Shown in pieces: positions 37,088-46,244 of a stretch of 64,000 nucleotides of DNA. The notes under the pieces are model-generated. The model saw nothing but the letters and a program-made list of their open reading frames with translations. It was not told the DNA's origin and ran no database searches. The stretch is from NCBI RefSeq assembly GCF_036016755.1, contig NZ_JAYXIH010000002.1, positions 157,990 to 221,989 of the forward strand, given 5' to 3'. Origin of the DNA: Aurantimonas coralicida_A (GTDB taxonomy: Bacteria > Pseudomonadota > Alphaproteobacteria > Rhizobiales > Rhizobiaceae). Each line of letters starts with the position of its first letter. Position 1 is the stretch's first letter. The position numbers were made by a program, and so were the translations under genes.

Positions 37088-38446
37088 TCAACCGGCCTTC
37101 CGCACCTCACCGTCCGGCAGTTCGCCCGACGCTTCGGCGTCGGGCATCCTTGACCAGACCTTGACACGATTGCGACCATCCTGCTTGGCGTCATAGAGCG
37201 CCCGGTCGGCCCTTTTGAGCGCGTATTCGATCGCAGCATCGTCTTTGAGACAAGGAGCGACGCCGATGCTGATGGTAAACGGGATCGGCCCCTGCTCTCC
37301 CCAATCGTGCTCGAATCGGGCTTTTGCAACCGCTTGGCGCAATCGTTCGGCAATAACGATGGCCCGCTCCTCATCGGTCTCGGGCAGGAGCACGGCGAAC
37401 TCCTCGCCGCCGAGCCGCCCGAAGATGTCGGATTGGCGCAGGATGCATTTGCCGGCGGACGCCATGGCCTTGAGCACCATGTCGCCGGCCGGGTGCCCCC
37501 TGGTGTCGTTGATCCGCTTGAAGCGATCGAGATCGATCATCAGGATGGAGAGCGGCCGTTCGTGACGGCGTGCAAATGCGATTTGGTGGACAGCCTGCTC
37601 ATTGAAAGACCGCCGGTTCGGCAGTCCCGTCAACAGATCGATCAGCGCCTGGCGTTTTAGCTCGTCGATCAGCTTGGCGCGCTCGGAGATGTCGCGGATG
37701 AGGGCGGTGAATTCGGTGGCTCCGTCAACCGTGATCTTCGCGATCGAGATCTCGACGGGAAATTCCGTGCCATCCTTGGCCAGGCCGGAAATCCGCCCTC
37801 CACGCTCGAACATTTGCCGCGAGGAAATCGGCGACGTAGCAAAATTCTCCAAATGCTGACCGTGACGGTCATGATATTTTTCGGGGATGAGGGTGTTGAG
37901 CGGTTTGCCCTCAATCTCCTCGGCGCTGTAGCCGAACATCTCCTCGGCCGCGGCGTTGAACAAATGAATGCGCTGCTGCCGATCCACGGTGACGATACCG
38001 TCATAGGCCGACTGGATGACAGCGCCGAAGCGGGAATTAGCCGTCTTCAGCTCGTTTTCCAAGCGGATCTTCTCGGTGATATCCAGGCAGGTGAGCAAGA
38101 CCCCGCCTGGCTCGCGGGCACCATTCAGGATCGGTTGCGCCGCAATGCGCCACCAGAACGTCCGACCTTCCAGATCGAAGGCCTGCACGATCTCGACCGG
38201 GGTGACGGTCCGAACGCATTCCTCGATTTGCGCCTCGATGTCCCGCCGTGCATAGCCCGGCAAGAAATTCCGGAGCCGAGCCCCGAGCCCGTCAGTCGCG
38301 GCGATACCCAGCATGCGGCGAAAGTGGCAGTTGCAGGCGAGGACCCGATCCGGTTTTCCACCATCGAGACCGATCACTGCGACGCTGGCAGCGATAGCGT
38401 CAACGACACCGGGAAGCTCGTCGAGCAAAATTTTCTTGATACTCAC
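37088..38446 (-). CDS. PAS-PAS-GGDEF diguanylate cyclase
   Basis: A 452-residue cytosolic sensor that likely makes c-di-GMP. PAS 1 spans about 10-125 (VAVIGLDGG ... LLTCLDITEKIRLENEL), PAS 2 about 137-260 (SAYDGIVTVDRQQRIHLFNAAAEEMFGYS ... ALIRDISERAKLI), and the GGDEF domain 265-430 with GLPNRRSF, DLDRFKRIND and the active loop GGEEF at 346-350. The inhibitory I-site RxxD (RQSD, 337-340) lies five residues before it, so product inhibition is expected. No EAL domain, no membrane segment. The PAS ligand is unknown. The gene is 86 bp downstream of the GntR gene on the same strand; its own promoter is likely. Confidence 0.93.
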   Translation of the reverse strand: MSIKKILLDELPGVVDAIAASVAVIGLDGGKPDRVLACNCHFRRMLGIAATDGLGARLRNFLPGYARRDIEAQIEECVRTVTPVEIVQAFDLEGRTFWWRIAAQPILNGAREPGGVLLTCLDITEKIRLENELKTANSRFGAVIQSAYDGIVTVDRQQRIHLFNAAAEEMFGYSAEEIEGKPLNTLIPEKYHDRHGQHLENFATSPISSRQMFERGGRISGLAKDGTEFPVEISIAKITVDGATEFTALIRDISERAKLIDELKRQALIDLLTGLPNRRSFNEQAVHQIAFARRHERPLSILMIDLDRFKRINDTRGHPAGDMVLKAMASAGKCILRQSDIFGRLGGEEFAVLLPETDEERAIVIAERLRQAVAKARFEHDWGEQGPIPFTISIGVAPCLKDDAAIEYALKRADRALYDAKQDGRNRVKVWSRMPDAEASGELPDGEVRKAG

Positions 38447-38532
38447 TAAGTTTTACCCCCAGGCCGAAGGGGCAATTTTTAGCGCAGAATCGTTAACGCT
38501 GCCTTGCCCGCATGCTCCGACGGAAGCGGGCA

Positions 38533-39321
38533 TCACCCCCCTTGCCGGCGCGAGCGCACCCGAACCGCGGCGCGTTCCAGCATGTATGTTTCCGCTTCGA
38601 TCATATGGCCGCGCATAATCATGCGGCACAGTTCCGGATCGCCCGCCTTGAGTGCCCGCAAAAGGCGCACCTGGTAATGCAGGCCGGTCTCGCGCAGGCC
38701 GGGATTGGGCTCCTTGTAGATCGCCCGGCAGACCGTCATCTCCCGCAACAGGCTCAACAAGAATCTGCCGATGAAGGCCAGCAACGGGTTGTCGGAATGG
38801 CGCGTCAGCTCTTCGTGGAAATCGAGCTCGGCGAGACGCTGGGCGTATTCCTCCTCCGCAGTCGTCGGTTCGTCCTCATAGAGCCGAATGGTGGATTGCA
38901 GGGCCTCCAAGCCTTCCGGCGACAATTTTCCGGCGACGCTCGCGGCGAGTTCCGGCTCGACCCATTTGCGCAGCGCGTAGATATTCGCGATCGAGGGCTG
39001 CTCGAACAGGAACAGATTGTCCAGCAAGCGGATCGCCTGATCCGGACTGACGGCCGATACGAATATGCCGCCGCCCGGCCCGGTCTTGCTGGTGATCAGC
39101 CCCTGAAATTCGAGGATCTGCAACGCCTCCCGCAGGGTGCCGCGCGAGGCTTTCAGATTTTGAGGCTGGAACCACTCCGGCGCGACCGGATCGCCCGGCC
39201 GCAGGCCATGCGCGACGATCAGCTCACGAAGCTGGTCGGCGATGATATCCGGCCGTTTGCGGCGTCTGGGACCCTTGTCCGAGACGCGCGGAGCCGGGAC
39301 CATGGGAGCTTTTTCGTGCAT
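38533..39321 (-). CDS. GntR family regulator, FadR-like C-terminal domain
   Basis: A 262-residue regulator. The N-terminal wHTH spans about residues 15-85 (IIADQLRELIVAHGLRPGD, SRGTLREALQILEFQGLI, GPGGGIFV) and the C-terminal all-helical FCD domain has the usual EPELAASVAG, DFHEELTRHSDNP and HMIEAETYM stretches that hold metal or effector ligands. ATG 39321 lies 4 bp after the stop of the ABC ATPase, so it is the last gene of the importer operon and probably its local regulator. The effector is likely the imported compound or its metabolite. Confidence 0.88.
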   Translation of the reverse strand: MHEKAPMVPAPRVSDKGPRRRKRPDIIADQLRELIVAHGLRPGDPVAPEWFQPQNLKASRGTLREALQILEFQGLITSKTGPGGGIFVSAVSPDQAIRLLDNLFLFEQPSIANIYALRKWVEPELAASVAGKLSPEGLEALQSTIRLYEDEPTTAEEEYAQRLAELDFHEELTRHSDNPLLAFIGRFLLSLLREMTVCRAIYKEPNPGLRETGLHYQVRLLRALKAGDPELCRMIMRGHMIEAETYMLERAAVRVRSRRQGG

Positions 39322-39325
39322 GGGA

Positions 39326-40309
39326 TCAGCCCCCATTGGGATGGTAACAGGCCACAAGGTGGTCCGCGCCGCCGCCAGGAACCGGCCCGAGGGGGGGGTG
39401 CCGGGATCGGCACACATCCGTCGCGTTCGGACAGCGGGCGTAAAACGCGCAGCCCGGTGGTGGGTTGTAAGGATCAGGCAGTTCGGTGTTGGCGTCTTCC
39501 GGAATCAAATCATGGCGGCCGGGCGCCGGGGCAGAGCGCATCAACAGATCGGTATAGGGATGGCACGGCACCGCGAAAACGCTGCGCGCCGGGCCGAGCT
39601 CGGCGATCCGGCCGAAATACATCACCGCGACGCGGTCGCTGACGCTCTCGACCACGGAGAGATCGTGGCTGATGAACACATAGGTGAGGCCGAAGCGGTC
39701 CTTCAGATCGTCCAGGAGGTTGAGCACCTGCGCCTGGATCGAGACGTCGAGCGCGGAGACCGGCTCGTCGAGGACGATCAATTCCGGCCCGGCGGCGAGC
39801 GCCCGGGCGATACCGATGCGCTGCGCCTGGCCACCGGAAAACTCGTGCGGATAGCGCTCGAGGAATTCCGGCGCGAGATTGACGGCGGCCATCAGTTCTT
39901 CCAGCCGGGCCGCGCGCGCGTCGCCCTTCAGCCCGGCGAGGTGAATCAGCGGCGCCTCGATAATGGTTCGGATGGTCTTGCGGGGATTGAGCGAGGCGAC
40001 CGGGTCCTGGAACACGTACTGGACCTGACGCGCCAGCGCCCGGCGGTCGCGCTTGGCCTCCGCGACGAGGTCGCGGCCGTCCAGCGTGATACGCCCGGCG
40101 GTTGGCAGGTCGAGCCCGACCATCAGCCGCGCCAGGGTCGACTTGCCGCAGCCCGATTCACCGACGATCCCGAGGGTCTCGCCCTTTTTCACGTCGAGCG
40201 ACAGGCTCTGCACCGCATGAACCGCCGGCTTTCGCCCGCCGAACAGGGTTTGCCCGCCGCCGAAGATCTTGGCGACGTCCGAGATCGCAAGAAGAGTCCG
40301 GTCAGACAT
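39326..40309 (-). CDS. peptide-type ABC importer ATPase (DppF/OppF-like)
   Basis: Cytoplasmic ATPase subunit. The 327-residue protein has Walker A GESGCGKS near 54, signature FSGGQAQR near 160 and Walker B LIVLDEPVSALD near 180. The C-terminal Cys-rich extension CAFYARCPNATDVC binds an iron-sulfur or structural metal in many Opp/Dpp ATPases. Its start overlaps the fused permease-ATPase gene by 8 bp. Pairs with the ATPase domain fused to the second permease. Confidence 0.93.
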   Translation of the reverse strand: MSDRTLLAISDVAKIFGGGQTLFGGRKPAVHAVQSLSLDVKKGETLGIVGESGCGKSTLARLMVGLDLPTAGRITLDGRDLVAEAKRDRRALARQVQYVFQDPVASLNPRKTIRTIIEAPLIHLAGLKGDARAARLEELMAAVNLAPEFLERYPHEFSGGQAQRIGIARALAAGPELIVLDEPVSALDVSIQAQVLNLLDDLKDRFGLTYVFISHDLSVVESVSDRVAVMYFGRIAELGPARSVFAVPCHPYTDLLMRSAPAPGRHDLIPEDANTELPDPYNPPPGCAFYARCPNATDVCRSRHPPLGPVPGGGADHLVACYHPNGG

Positions 40310-42239
40310 CGGCTTCCCCCGGAACCAGAGGATGCAGGCAGCGCACCGCCCGCCCGTTGTCCGTACCGGTCATCGCGATATCGCCGCTTCGGCAGTCCGC
40401 CCGCGCCCTTGGACAGCGGGGGGCGAAGGCGCAACCCTCCGGCAGATTGTCGACCAGCGGCGGGCGTCCCGCGATGGCGTCGAGACGGCGCTCCGGTTCG
40501 CCGAGCACCGGCACGCACTGGATCAGCTTCGCCGTATAGGGATGGGCCGGCGCCGACAGGATGGCCTCCGTCGGGCCGGTTTCCACGATCCGGCCGGCAT
40601 ACATCACCGCGACCCGGTCGCAAATCGCCGAGACGACGCCGAAATCATGGGTGATAAACAGGATCGCCGTGTCGCGCTCCCGGCGCAGCCGGTTCATCAG
40701 TGCCAGCATCTGCGACTGCACGGTCACGTCGAGCGCGGTGGTCGGCTCGTCGGCGATCAACACTTTGGCGTCGTTGGCGAGAGCCATGGCGATGCAAACG
40801 CGCTGGCGCATGCCGCCGGACAGTTCATGCGGGAACACGTTCAGCCGCTCGGCCGGGTTCGGAATCCGCACCAGATCGAGGAGGTCGATGGCCCGCTTTT
40901 TCGCTTGCGAGCCGGTCATCCTCTGATGCGCGCGGATCGCTTCGGTCAACTGTTCGCCGACGGTGAACAGCGGATGCAGCGTCGACAGCGGGTCCTGGAA
41001 GACATAGGCGACGGCGGCGCCGCGCAACTGGCGTATCCGCTCGTCGCTGACGGCGAAAAGGTCTTCCGCGCCGAGAAAGGCCGCCCCGCCGGCGATCCGG
41101 CCCGGCGGCGTCGGCACCAGCCCCATGACCGACATGGCGGTGACGGATTTTCCGGAACCGGATTCGCCGACGAGGCCGAGACATTCGCCCTTCTTCAGAA
41201 CCAGATCGATGCCGCCGACAGCCTTGTAGACGGACCCGCCGACATGAAATTCGGTGCGCAAATCCTGGATATCGAGCACCGCGCCCGCCGCCGGAACCGG
41301 CGCCTCGACGGGCCCATCGCGCATGATCGCGGTGCGGGCGACCGGGCGGGTCAGGGCGCCGGATCGCAGCCGCGGATCGAGGACGTCGCGGATGCCGTCG
41401 CCGAACAAATTGATGCTCATCACCAGCGCGAAGATCATCAGGCCCGGGATGACCGAGACATGGGGCGAGGTGAAAAGGATCTTGCGCCCCTCCCCCAGCA
41501 TCGAGCCGAGGTCGGCCTGCGGCGGCTGGGCACCGAGGCCGAGGAACGACAGGCCCGCCGTCTCCAGAATCATCCAGCCGACCGTGGTCGACATGGTGAT
41601 CACGATCACCGGCAGCACGTTGGGCAGGATTTCCAGGAACAGGATCTGCGCCGGGGTCTTGCCCGACAGGCGCGCGGCATCCACGAACTCGCGGCGTGAC
41701 AACCCTAGCGTGATGCCGCGGATGTTGCGGGCGAAGAACGGAATATTGACCAGCGCGATGGCGTAGAGCGCGTTAATCAGCCCCGGCCCCAGCACCGCGA
41801 CGATGGCCAGCGCCAGGAGAATGTAGGGGAACGCCATCACCATATCGATGCCGCGCATGACAAGACTGTCGGTGCGACCGCCCGCGTAACCCGCCACGAG
41901 GCCGAGCAGCGAGCCGAAGAAGGCGGCAATGAACGTGGCCGAAAGGCCGACCGCGAGGCTGACCCGCGTGCCCCAGATCAGCCGCGACAGGATATCGCGG
42001 CCGAGATGGTCGGTGCCGAGCGGGTGTCCGGCGCTGAACACTGGCATCAAGCGGTCGACCGGCGCGGTGACATCGGGATCGGCCAGTGGCAGGATCGGCG
42101 CCGCCAGGGCGATCAGCGCGATCAGGACGAGAACGACGAGGCCACCGGTGGCCAGCGTGTTGGCGAACAGCAGCGCGGCGCTGCCCGGCCGGCCGCGTCG
42201 GGCCTTGGGTTTGGGAGAGGCCAAGGTCGCGCCCGTCAT
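40302..42239 (-). CDS. fused ABC permease and ATPase (DppC-DppD type)
   Basis: One 645-residue polypeptide joins two subunits that are usually separate. Residues about 20-290 form the DppC-like permease: N-terminal TM at 24-52, HPLGTDHLGRDILSRL near 72-87, and the EAA coupling loop EFVDAARLSGKTPAQ near 184. Residues about 320-645 form a DppD-like ATPase: Walker A GESGSGKS 358-365, LSGGMRQR signature, LIADEPTTALD Walker B and the C-terminal CAFAPRCPRARADC. A Pro/Ala-rich linker (about 295-320) joins them. Start ATG 42239 overlaps the upstream permease stop as TGATG. Such permease/ATP-binding fusions are known in some rhizobial Dpp systems; stoichiometry requires one ATPase domain per permease domain. 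Confidence 0.92.
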   Translation of the reverse strand: MTGATLASPKPKARRGRPGSAALLFANTLATGGLVVLVLIALIALAAPILPLADPDVTAPVDRLMPVFSAGHPLGTDHLGRDILSRLIWGTRVSLAVGLSATFIAAFFGSLLGLVAGYAGGRTDSLVMRGIDMVMAFPYILLALAIVAVLGPGLINALYAIALVNIPFFARNIRGITLGLSRREFVDAARLSGKTPAQILFLEILPNVLPVIVITMSTTVGWMILETAGLSFLGLGAQPPQADLGSMLGEGRKILFTSPHVSVIPGLMIFALVMSINLFGDGIRDVLDPRLRSGALTRPVARTAIMRDGPVEAPVPAAGAVLDIQDLRTEFHVGGSVYKAVGGIDLVLKKGECLGLVGESGSGKSVTAMSVMGLVPTPPGRIAGGAAFLGAEDLFAVSDERIRQLRGAAVAYVFQDPLSTLHPLFTVGEQLTEAIRAHQRMTGSQAKKRAIDLLDLVRIPNPAERLNVFPHELSGGMRQRVCIAMALANDAKVLIADEPTTALDVTVQSQMLALMNRLRRERDTAILFITHDFGVVSAICDRVAVMYAGRIVETGPTEAILSAPAHPYTAKLIQCVPVLGEPERRLDAIAGRPPLVDNLPEGCAFAPRCPRARADCRSGDIAMTGTDNGRAVRCLHPLVPGEADV

Positions 42240-43183
42240 CAGCGCAGCCTCGGATCGAGCAGGGTCTGCACGACGTCGGCGATGAGGTTGAACAAGACAT
42301 AGGCGGCCGCGACGACCAGGACGCCGCCCTGCACGAGCAGGAGATCGCGGGTCGAGATCGCCTTGACCAGCATCGAGCCAATTCCGGGCCACTGGAACAC
42401 GGTCTCGATATAGACCGCGCCGCCGATGACGAAGCCGGCCTGGATTCCGATCACGGGAATCACGCTGACCAACGCCGATTTGAAGGCGTGGCGGAAGATC
42501 ACCCGGCGCTCGGTCAGGCCCTTGGCGCGGGCGGTCCGGATATAGTCCTGCCGCAGCACCTCCAGCATGGCGGTGCGCGTCAGCCGCGCGATCACGCCGG
42601 TCGCGACGACGGAGAGGGTCAAAGCCGGCAGGGCCAGATGATGCAGGAGGTCGAGGAGATCGCCGCCGCCGTAGATCGCATACATGCCGCTAACCGGAAA
42701 CAGCCGCAGATTGACCGCGAAGCCGAGGATCAGAAGCAGGCCGAGCCAGAAGGACGGCGTCGATATGCCGATCAGCACCAGGAGGGTGACGATCTTGTCG
42801 GTCCAGCCATATTGCCGGACGGCCGACGCGATGCCGGCGAGAAGACCGAAGATCGAGCACAGGATCAGCGATGTGCCCGCGAGGATCAAGGTCGCCGAGA
42901 AGCGCTCCAGCACCTCATCGAGCACCGGCCGGTTCAAGGTGTAGGAGCGGCCGAGATCGCCCTGGAACAGATTGCCGAGCCAGATGAAATATTGCTGAGG
43001 CAAGCTCTTGTCGAGACCGAGATCCCGGTTGAGCCGCGCGACGTTTTCCGGCGTCGCGTAGGAGCCGAGGATCGCCGTCGCGGGGTCGCCGGGGATCATC
43101 GCCATGATCAGGAAGACGATGATCGTCAGCCCGAACAGAACCGGGATCGCCGCGAGCAGGCGTTTGGCGATGTAGGCGGCCAC
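42239..43183 (-). CDS. ABC importer permease (DppB-like)
   Basis: A 314-residue inner-membrane subunit with about six hydrophobic segments. The N-terminal region AYIAKRLLAAIPVLFGLTIIVFLIM and the MIPGDPA motif are typical of DppB/OppB; the EAA coupling loop is LRQDYIRTARAKGLTERRVIFRHAFK near 215. Its stop and the start of the fused permease-ATPase overlap as TGATG. A strong stem-loop separates it from the binding-protein gene. Confidence 0.93.
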   Translation of the reverse strand: MAAYIAKRLLAAIPVLFGLTIIVFLIMAMIPGDPATAILGSYATPENVARLNRDLGLDKSLPQQYFIWLGNLFQGDLGRSYTLNRPVLDEVLERFSATLILAGTSLILCSIFGLLAGIASAVRQYGWTDKIVTLLVLIGISTPSFWLGLLLILGFAVNLRLFPVSGMYAIYGGGDLLDLLHHLALPALTLSVVATGVIARLTRTAMLEVLRQDYIRTARAKGLTERRVIFRHAFKSALVSVIPVIGIQAGFVIGGAVYIETVFQWPGIGSMLVKAISTRDLLLVQGGVLVVAAAYVLFNLIADVVQTLLDPRLR

Positions 43184-43214
43184 GGCGCGCGTCCCGGTCG
43201 GATGCTAGAACGAG

Positions 43215-43239
43215 CGCCGGCGGCACGAGGCCACCGGCG
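43215..43239 (-). other. intercistronic stem-loop between binding protein and permease
   Basis: Perfect 10-bp stem with one G-U pair (CGCCGGTGGC with GCCGCCGGCG on the transcript strand), CTCGT loop, no T-run. Such structures usually protect the upstream binding-protein mRNA and lower downstream expression. Confidence 0.6.
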
Positions 43240-43253
43240 CGATGGAGCGACGC

Positions 43254-44810
43254 TTAGGGCTTCTTTACGTCCTGCAGCATCAGGAAGAAGGACGGCTGCA
43301 GCTTGAAATCCTCGACGGCGGCGGCAGTCACCGCGTTCTGCTTCCAGTTGGCGACGAACACCCAGGGCGCATCCTCATGGACGATCTTCTGCATCTCCTT
43401 GTAGAGCGTGGCACGCTCGCTTTGGTCCGTCACCTGACGGGCCTTTTCCAGGAGTTCGTCCACCTTGGGGTTGGAGTAGTAACCGGAGTTGAATCCGCCC
43501 TTGTCGGGGAAGGCCTCGGTACGCAGGGCAAGGAACGGCAGGGTGTCTGGATCATTGGTCATCCAGGCCATTTCGGCCATGTCCGCCTTACCTTCCAGGC
43601 CCGGATTGACGTTGCCGAGGAAGGTGTTCCACTCATAGGTCTCGATCGAAACATTCATGCCGACGGCCTGAAGGTCGGCCTGGATCGCCGTGCCCATGGC
43701 GACCGGATCGAGCATCCCGGAGCCGCCCTCGGTGACGTAGAAGGTGACCTCCTCGCCGTCATATCCGGCTTCCTTGAGGAGTTCCTTGGCCTTTTCCGGA
43801 TCGTAGGGATAGGGCTCCAGCGTCTCGTCATAGGCCCATGCGAAGGCCGGCGGCGTCGGGCCAGCCGCGACATCGGCGGTGCCCTGCAGGATGTTGTCGA
43901 CCAGCGCGGTCTTGTCGATCGCGTAGTTCGCCGCCTGGCGCGCCGCCTTGGACGAGAACGGCGCTTCCTTGGTGTTGAGGATCAGGAACCAGAGATGCGG
44001 CCCGGCCTGTTCGCGAACCGTGAAGTCGCCGGAGGATTTGAACTGCTGGAGACTGTCCGGCGGCACTTCCACCATGATGTCGAGCCCGCCCGACAGCATT
44101 TCGGCGATGCGGGTGTTGGCGTCGGTGATCGGCCGGAAGATGACCGCCTCAAGTTCCGGCGCCCCATCCCAATAGTCTTCATTCCGGGTCGCCACCATTT
44201 TCGCGTTCGGCTCCCATTCGGCGAATTTGTAGGCGCCGGTGCCGGAGGGATTGCGGCCGAAATCCTTGCCATATTTCTCCACCGCCGCGGGCGAGACGAT
44301 CAGGCCGGTCGGATAGGCGAGATTGGACAGGAAAGGGGCGTAGGGCGCGTCGAGCTTGAACTCGACCGTCGTCGGATCGACCGCCGTCACCTCCTCGACG
44401 GCGGAGAAGAAGAAAGCGAGCGGAAAGGGCCCGGTGTCGGCGAAGGGATGATCTTCCTTCAGCATCCGGTCGAAGTTGAACTTGACCGCTTCGGCATTGA
44501 ACGGCGTACCGTCGTGGAATTTGACGCCCTCCCGCAGCTTGAAGGTGTAGGTCTTGCCGTCCTCGGAGATGGTCCAGCTCTCGGCCAGCGACGGTTCGAC
44601 CTCCAGCGTGCCGTCCTTGTAGCGGACCAACCCGTCATAGAGATTCACCAGGATGCGGAAATCGTTGACCGCCGTCACCGCCTGCGGATCGAGCGATTTC
44701 GGCTCGGCGATCTGACCGACCACCAGAACATTAGGCGGCGTCTGGGCGACCGCCGCCGGAGCCAGTGCCATCAATGCCGTGGCGATCGCCGCGGCCAGCC
44801 ATTTTCTCAT
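43254..44810 (-). CDS. periplasmic solute-binding protein, family 5
   Basis: A 518-residue extracytoplasmic substrate-binding protein for the adjacent ABC importer. ATG 44810 is chosen (GGGAG upstream); the signal peptide is MRKWLAAAIATALMALAPAAVA, with cleavage before QTPPN. Family motifs: EPKSLDPQAVTAVNDFRILVNLYDGLV near 37 and LREGVKFHDGTPFNAEAV near 90. Ligand could be a peptide, modified amino acid or glutathione-like compound. Divergent from an M20 amidohydrolase gene, which hints at an N-carbamoyl or N-acyl amino acid. Confidence 0.92.
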   Translation of the reverse strand: MRKWLAAAIATALMALAPAAVAQTPPNVLVVGQIAEPKSLDPQAVTAVNDFRILVNLYDGLVRYKDGTLEVEPSLAESWTISEDGKTYTFKLREGVKFHDGTPFNAEAVKFNFDRMLKEDHPFADTGPFPLAFFFSAVEEVTAVDPTTVEFKLDAPYAPFLSNLAYPTGLIVSPAAVEKYGKDFGRNPSGTGAYKFAEWEPNAKMVATRNEDYWDGAPELEAVIFRPITDANTRIAEMLSGGLDIMVEVPPDSLQQFKSSGDFTVREQAGPHLWFLILNTKEAPFSSKAARQAANYAIDKTALVDNILQGTADVAAGPTPPAFAWAYDETLEPYPYDPEKAKELLKEAGYDGEEVTFYVTEGGSGMLDPVAMGTAIQADLQAVGMNVSIETYEWNTFLGNVNPGLEGKADMAEMAWMTNDPDTLPFLALRTEAFPDKGGFNSGYYSNPKVDELLEKARQVTDQSERATLYKEMQKIVHEDAPWVFVANWKQNAVTAAAVEDFKLQPSFFLMLQDVKKP

Positions 44811-44838
44811 AACGCGCTCCCCTGCCTGCCTATCTTCC

Positions 44839-44892
44839 ATAATTAATCATGATAAATTGCATGAAGGCAACGTGTAATTCATAATCAATTAT
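44839..44892. promoter_or_regulatory. AT-rich inverted repeat in divergent promoter region
   Basis: ATAATTAATCATGA (44839-44852) and TCATAATCAATTAT (44879-44892) are inverted copies with 12 of 14 positions matching. They lie between the binding-protein gene and the M20 gene, in the only AT-rich stretch of the neighbourhood. Candidate operators for the GntR regulator encoded at the end of the importer operon. Confidence 0.55.
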
Positions 44893-44955
44893 ATGGCGTC
44901 TCGGGCAATCTTGCCTGATATCGCGACAACACTTTGATTGAGGGGCGGAATTCGG

Positions 44956-46197
44956 ATGCCTTCGGCGACGGCGCACATCGATCTTTCCCGCCTGCAAGCG
45001 CTTCTGGCCGGCGTGAACGGTTTCGGACGGAACCCGCGGACCCGCGGCTTCAACCGGATCGGCTTCAGCGAGGCCGACATGGCGGTCCGCGACTGGTTCG
45101 CCGATGCAATGGCCGCCGACGGTCTCGCGGTCCGCCGCGACGGCGCGGCAAATATCTTCGGCCGGTTCGGACCCGCCGACGGTCCCGCGATCATCACCGG
45201 ATCGCATCTCGACACGGTGCCGGAAGGCGGTGCCTTCGACGGCGCGCTCGGCGCGTGCGTCGCTCTGGAATGCGTAAGAGCGATGCGGGATGCCGGGCTG
45301 AGCCCGACGACCGCCATCGAAGTCGTCGCGACGGCGGAAGAGGAAGGCCGCTTCGGCGGCATGCTCGGTTCCCAGGCGATCGCCGGCCAGGTGACACAAC
45401 AATGGATCGATCAGGCACGCGACGCCGACGGCGTCACCCTGGTCGCGGCGATGCGTGCCCACGGCCTCGACCCTTGTGAGATCATGAATGCTGCGCGCGC
45501 GCCGAGTTCGGTGCGGGCCTTCCTGGAACTGCATATCGAACAGGGCCCGGTCCTCGAGGCGGCGGGTATCCCGATCGGCATCGCCGATTCCGTCTCGGGC
45601 ATCAGCCATCTTTTCGTGCGGCTCGACGGCACAGCCAATCATTCCGGCACGACACCGATGGACATGCGCGCCGATGCCTTCGCCGGGCTGGCGGAGGTGG
45701 CCGGCGCGATCCCCGCGGTGATCGACGAAATCGGCGGCGAGCAATCGCGAATCACCATCGGCAAGGTCGATCTCACGCCCAATGCCCCGCACACGATTCC
45801 GGGTACCGCGGAGTTCTCCGTCATCATTCGGGATATTTCGGAAGCGATCATGCGGCGGTTGACGGACCGGCTGCGCAGCGAGATCGCCGCCGTCGCCGCC
45901 CGGCACAACCTCACCTCCGCCATCGAGGATAAAAGCTGGCTGCCGCCGGTCGCGCTCGATCGGGAACTGGCGAGCCTCTTGGCCGGGGAAGCCGCGAAAC
46001 AGGGAATTGCCGTCCGCTCGATGCCGTCCGGCGCCGGTCACGATGCCCAGACCATGCAGGCGCTGTGTCCTTCGGCTCTGATCTTCGTTCCCAGCAAGGG
46101 CGGCATCAGCCACGCACCGGACGAAGCGACCGCTTGGCCCGACATCGAAAAGGGCGCCAACCTGCTGCTCGGAACGCTGGTATCGCTGGCCGTTTGA
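44956..46197 (+). CDS. M20 family amidohydrolase (hydantoinase/carbamoylase type)
   Basis: A 413-residue zinc amidohydrolase related to N-carbamoyl-L-amino-acid hydrolase and allantoate amidohydrolase. Metal-binding residues are in GSHLDTVPEGGAFDGALG near 80 (His, Asp), EEEGRFGG near 125 and LHIEQGPVLE near 190; the dimerisation-domain lid has FSVIIRDI. ATG 44956 is chosen with GAGGGGCGG upstream; a TTG six codons earlier is less likely. It diverges from the ABC importer across 145 bp with an inverted repeat, so the two units are probably co-regulated. The exact substrate (N-carbamoyl amino acid, allantoate or ureidopropionate) is open. Confidence 0.88.
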   Translation: MPSATAHIDLSRLQALLAGVNGFGRNPRTRGFNRIGFSEADMAVRDWFADAMAADGLAVRRDGAANIFGRFGPADGPAIITGSHLDTVPEGGAFDGALGACVALECVRAMRDAGLSPTTAIEVVATAEEEGRFGGMLGSQAIAGQVTQQWIDQARDADGVTLVAAMRAHGLDPCEIMNAARAPSSVRAFLELHIEQGPVLEAAGIPIGIADSVSGISHLFVRLDGTANHSGTTPMDMRADAFAGLAEVAGAIPAVIDEIGGEQSRITIGKVDLTPNAPHTIPGTAEFSVIIRDISEAIMRRLTDRLRSEIAAVAARHNLTSAIEDKSWLPPVALDRELASLLAGEAAKQGIAVRSMPSGAGHDAQTMQALCPSALIFVPSKGGISHAPDEATAWPDIEKGANLLLGTLVSLAV

Positions 46198-46244
46198 TGC
46201 CCGGCTTTCGCCCGCCGCGTCCCTTGCTGACAACGTCCGTAATT

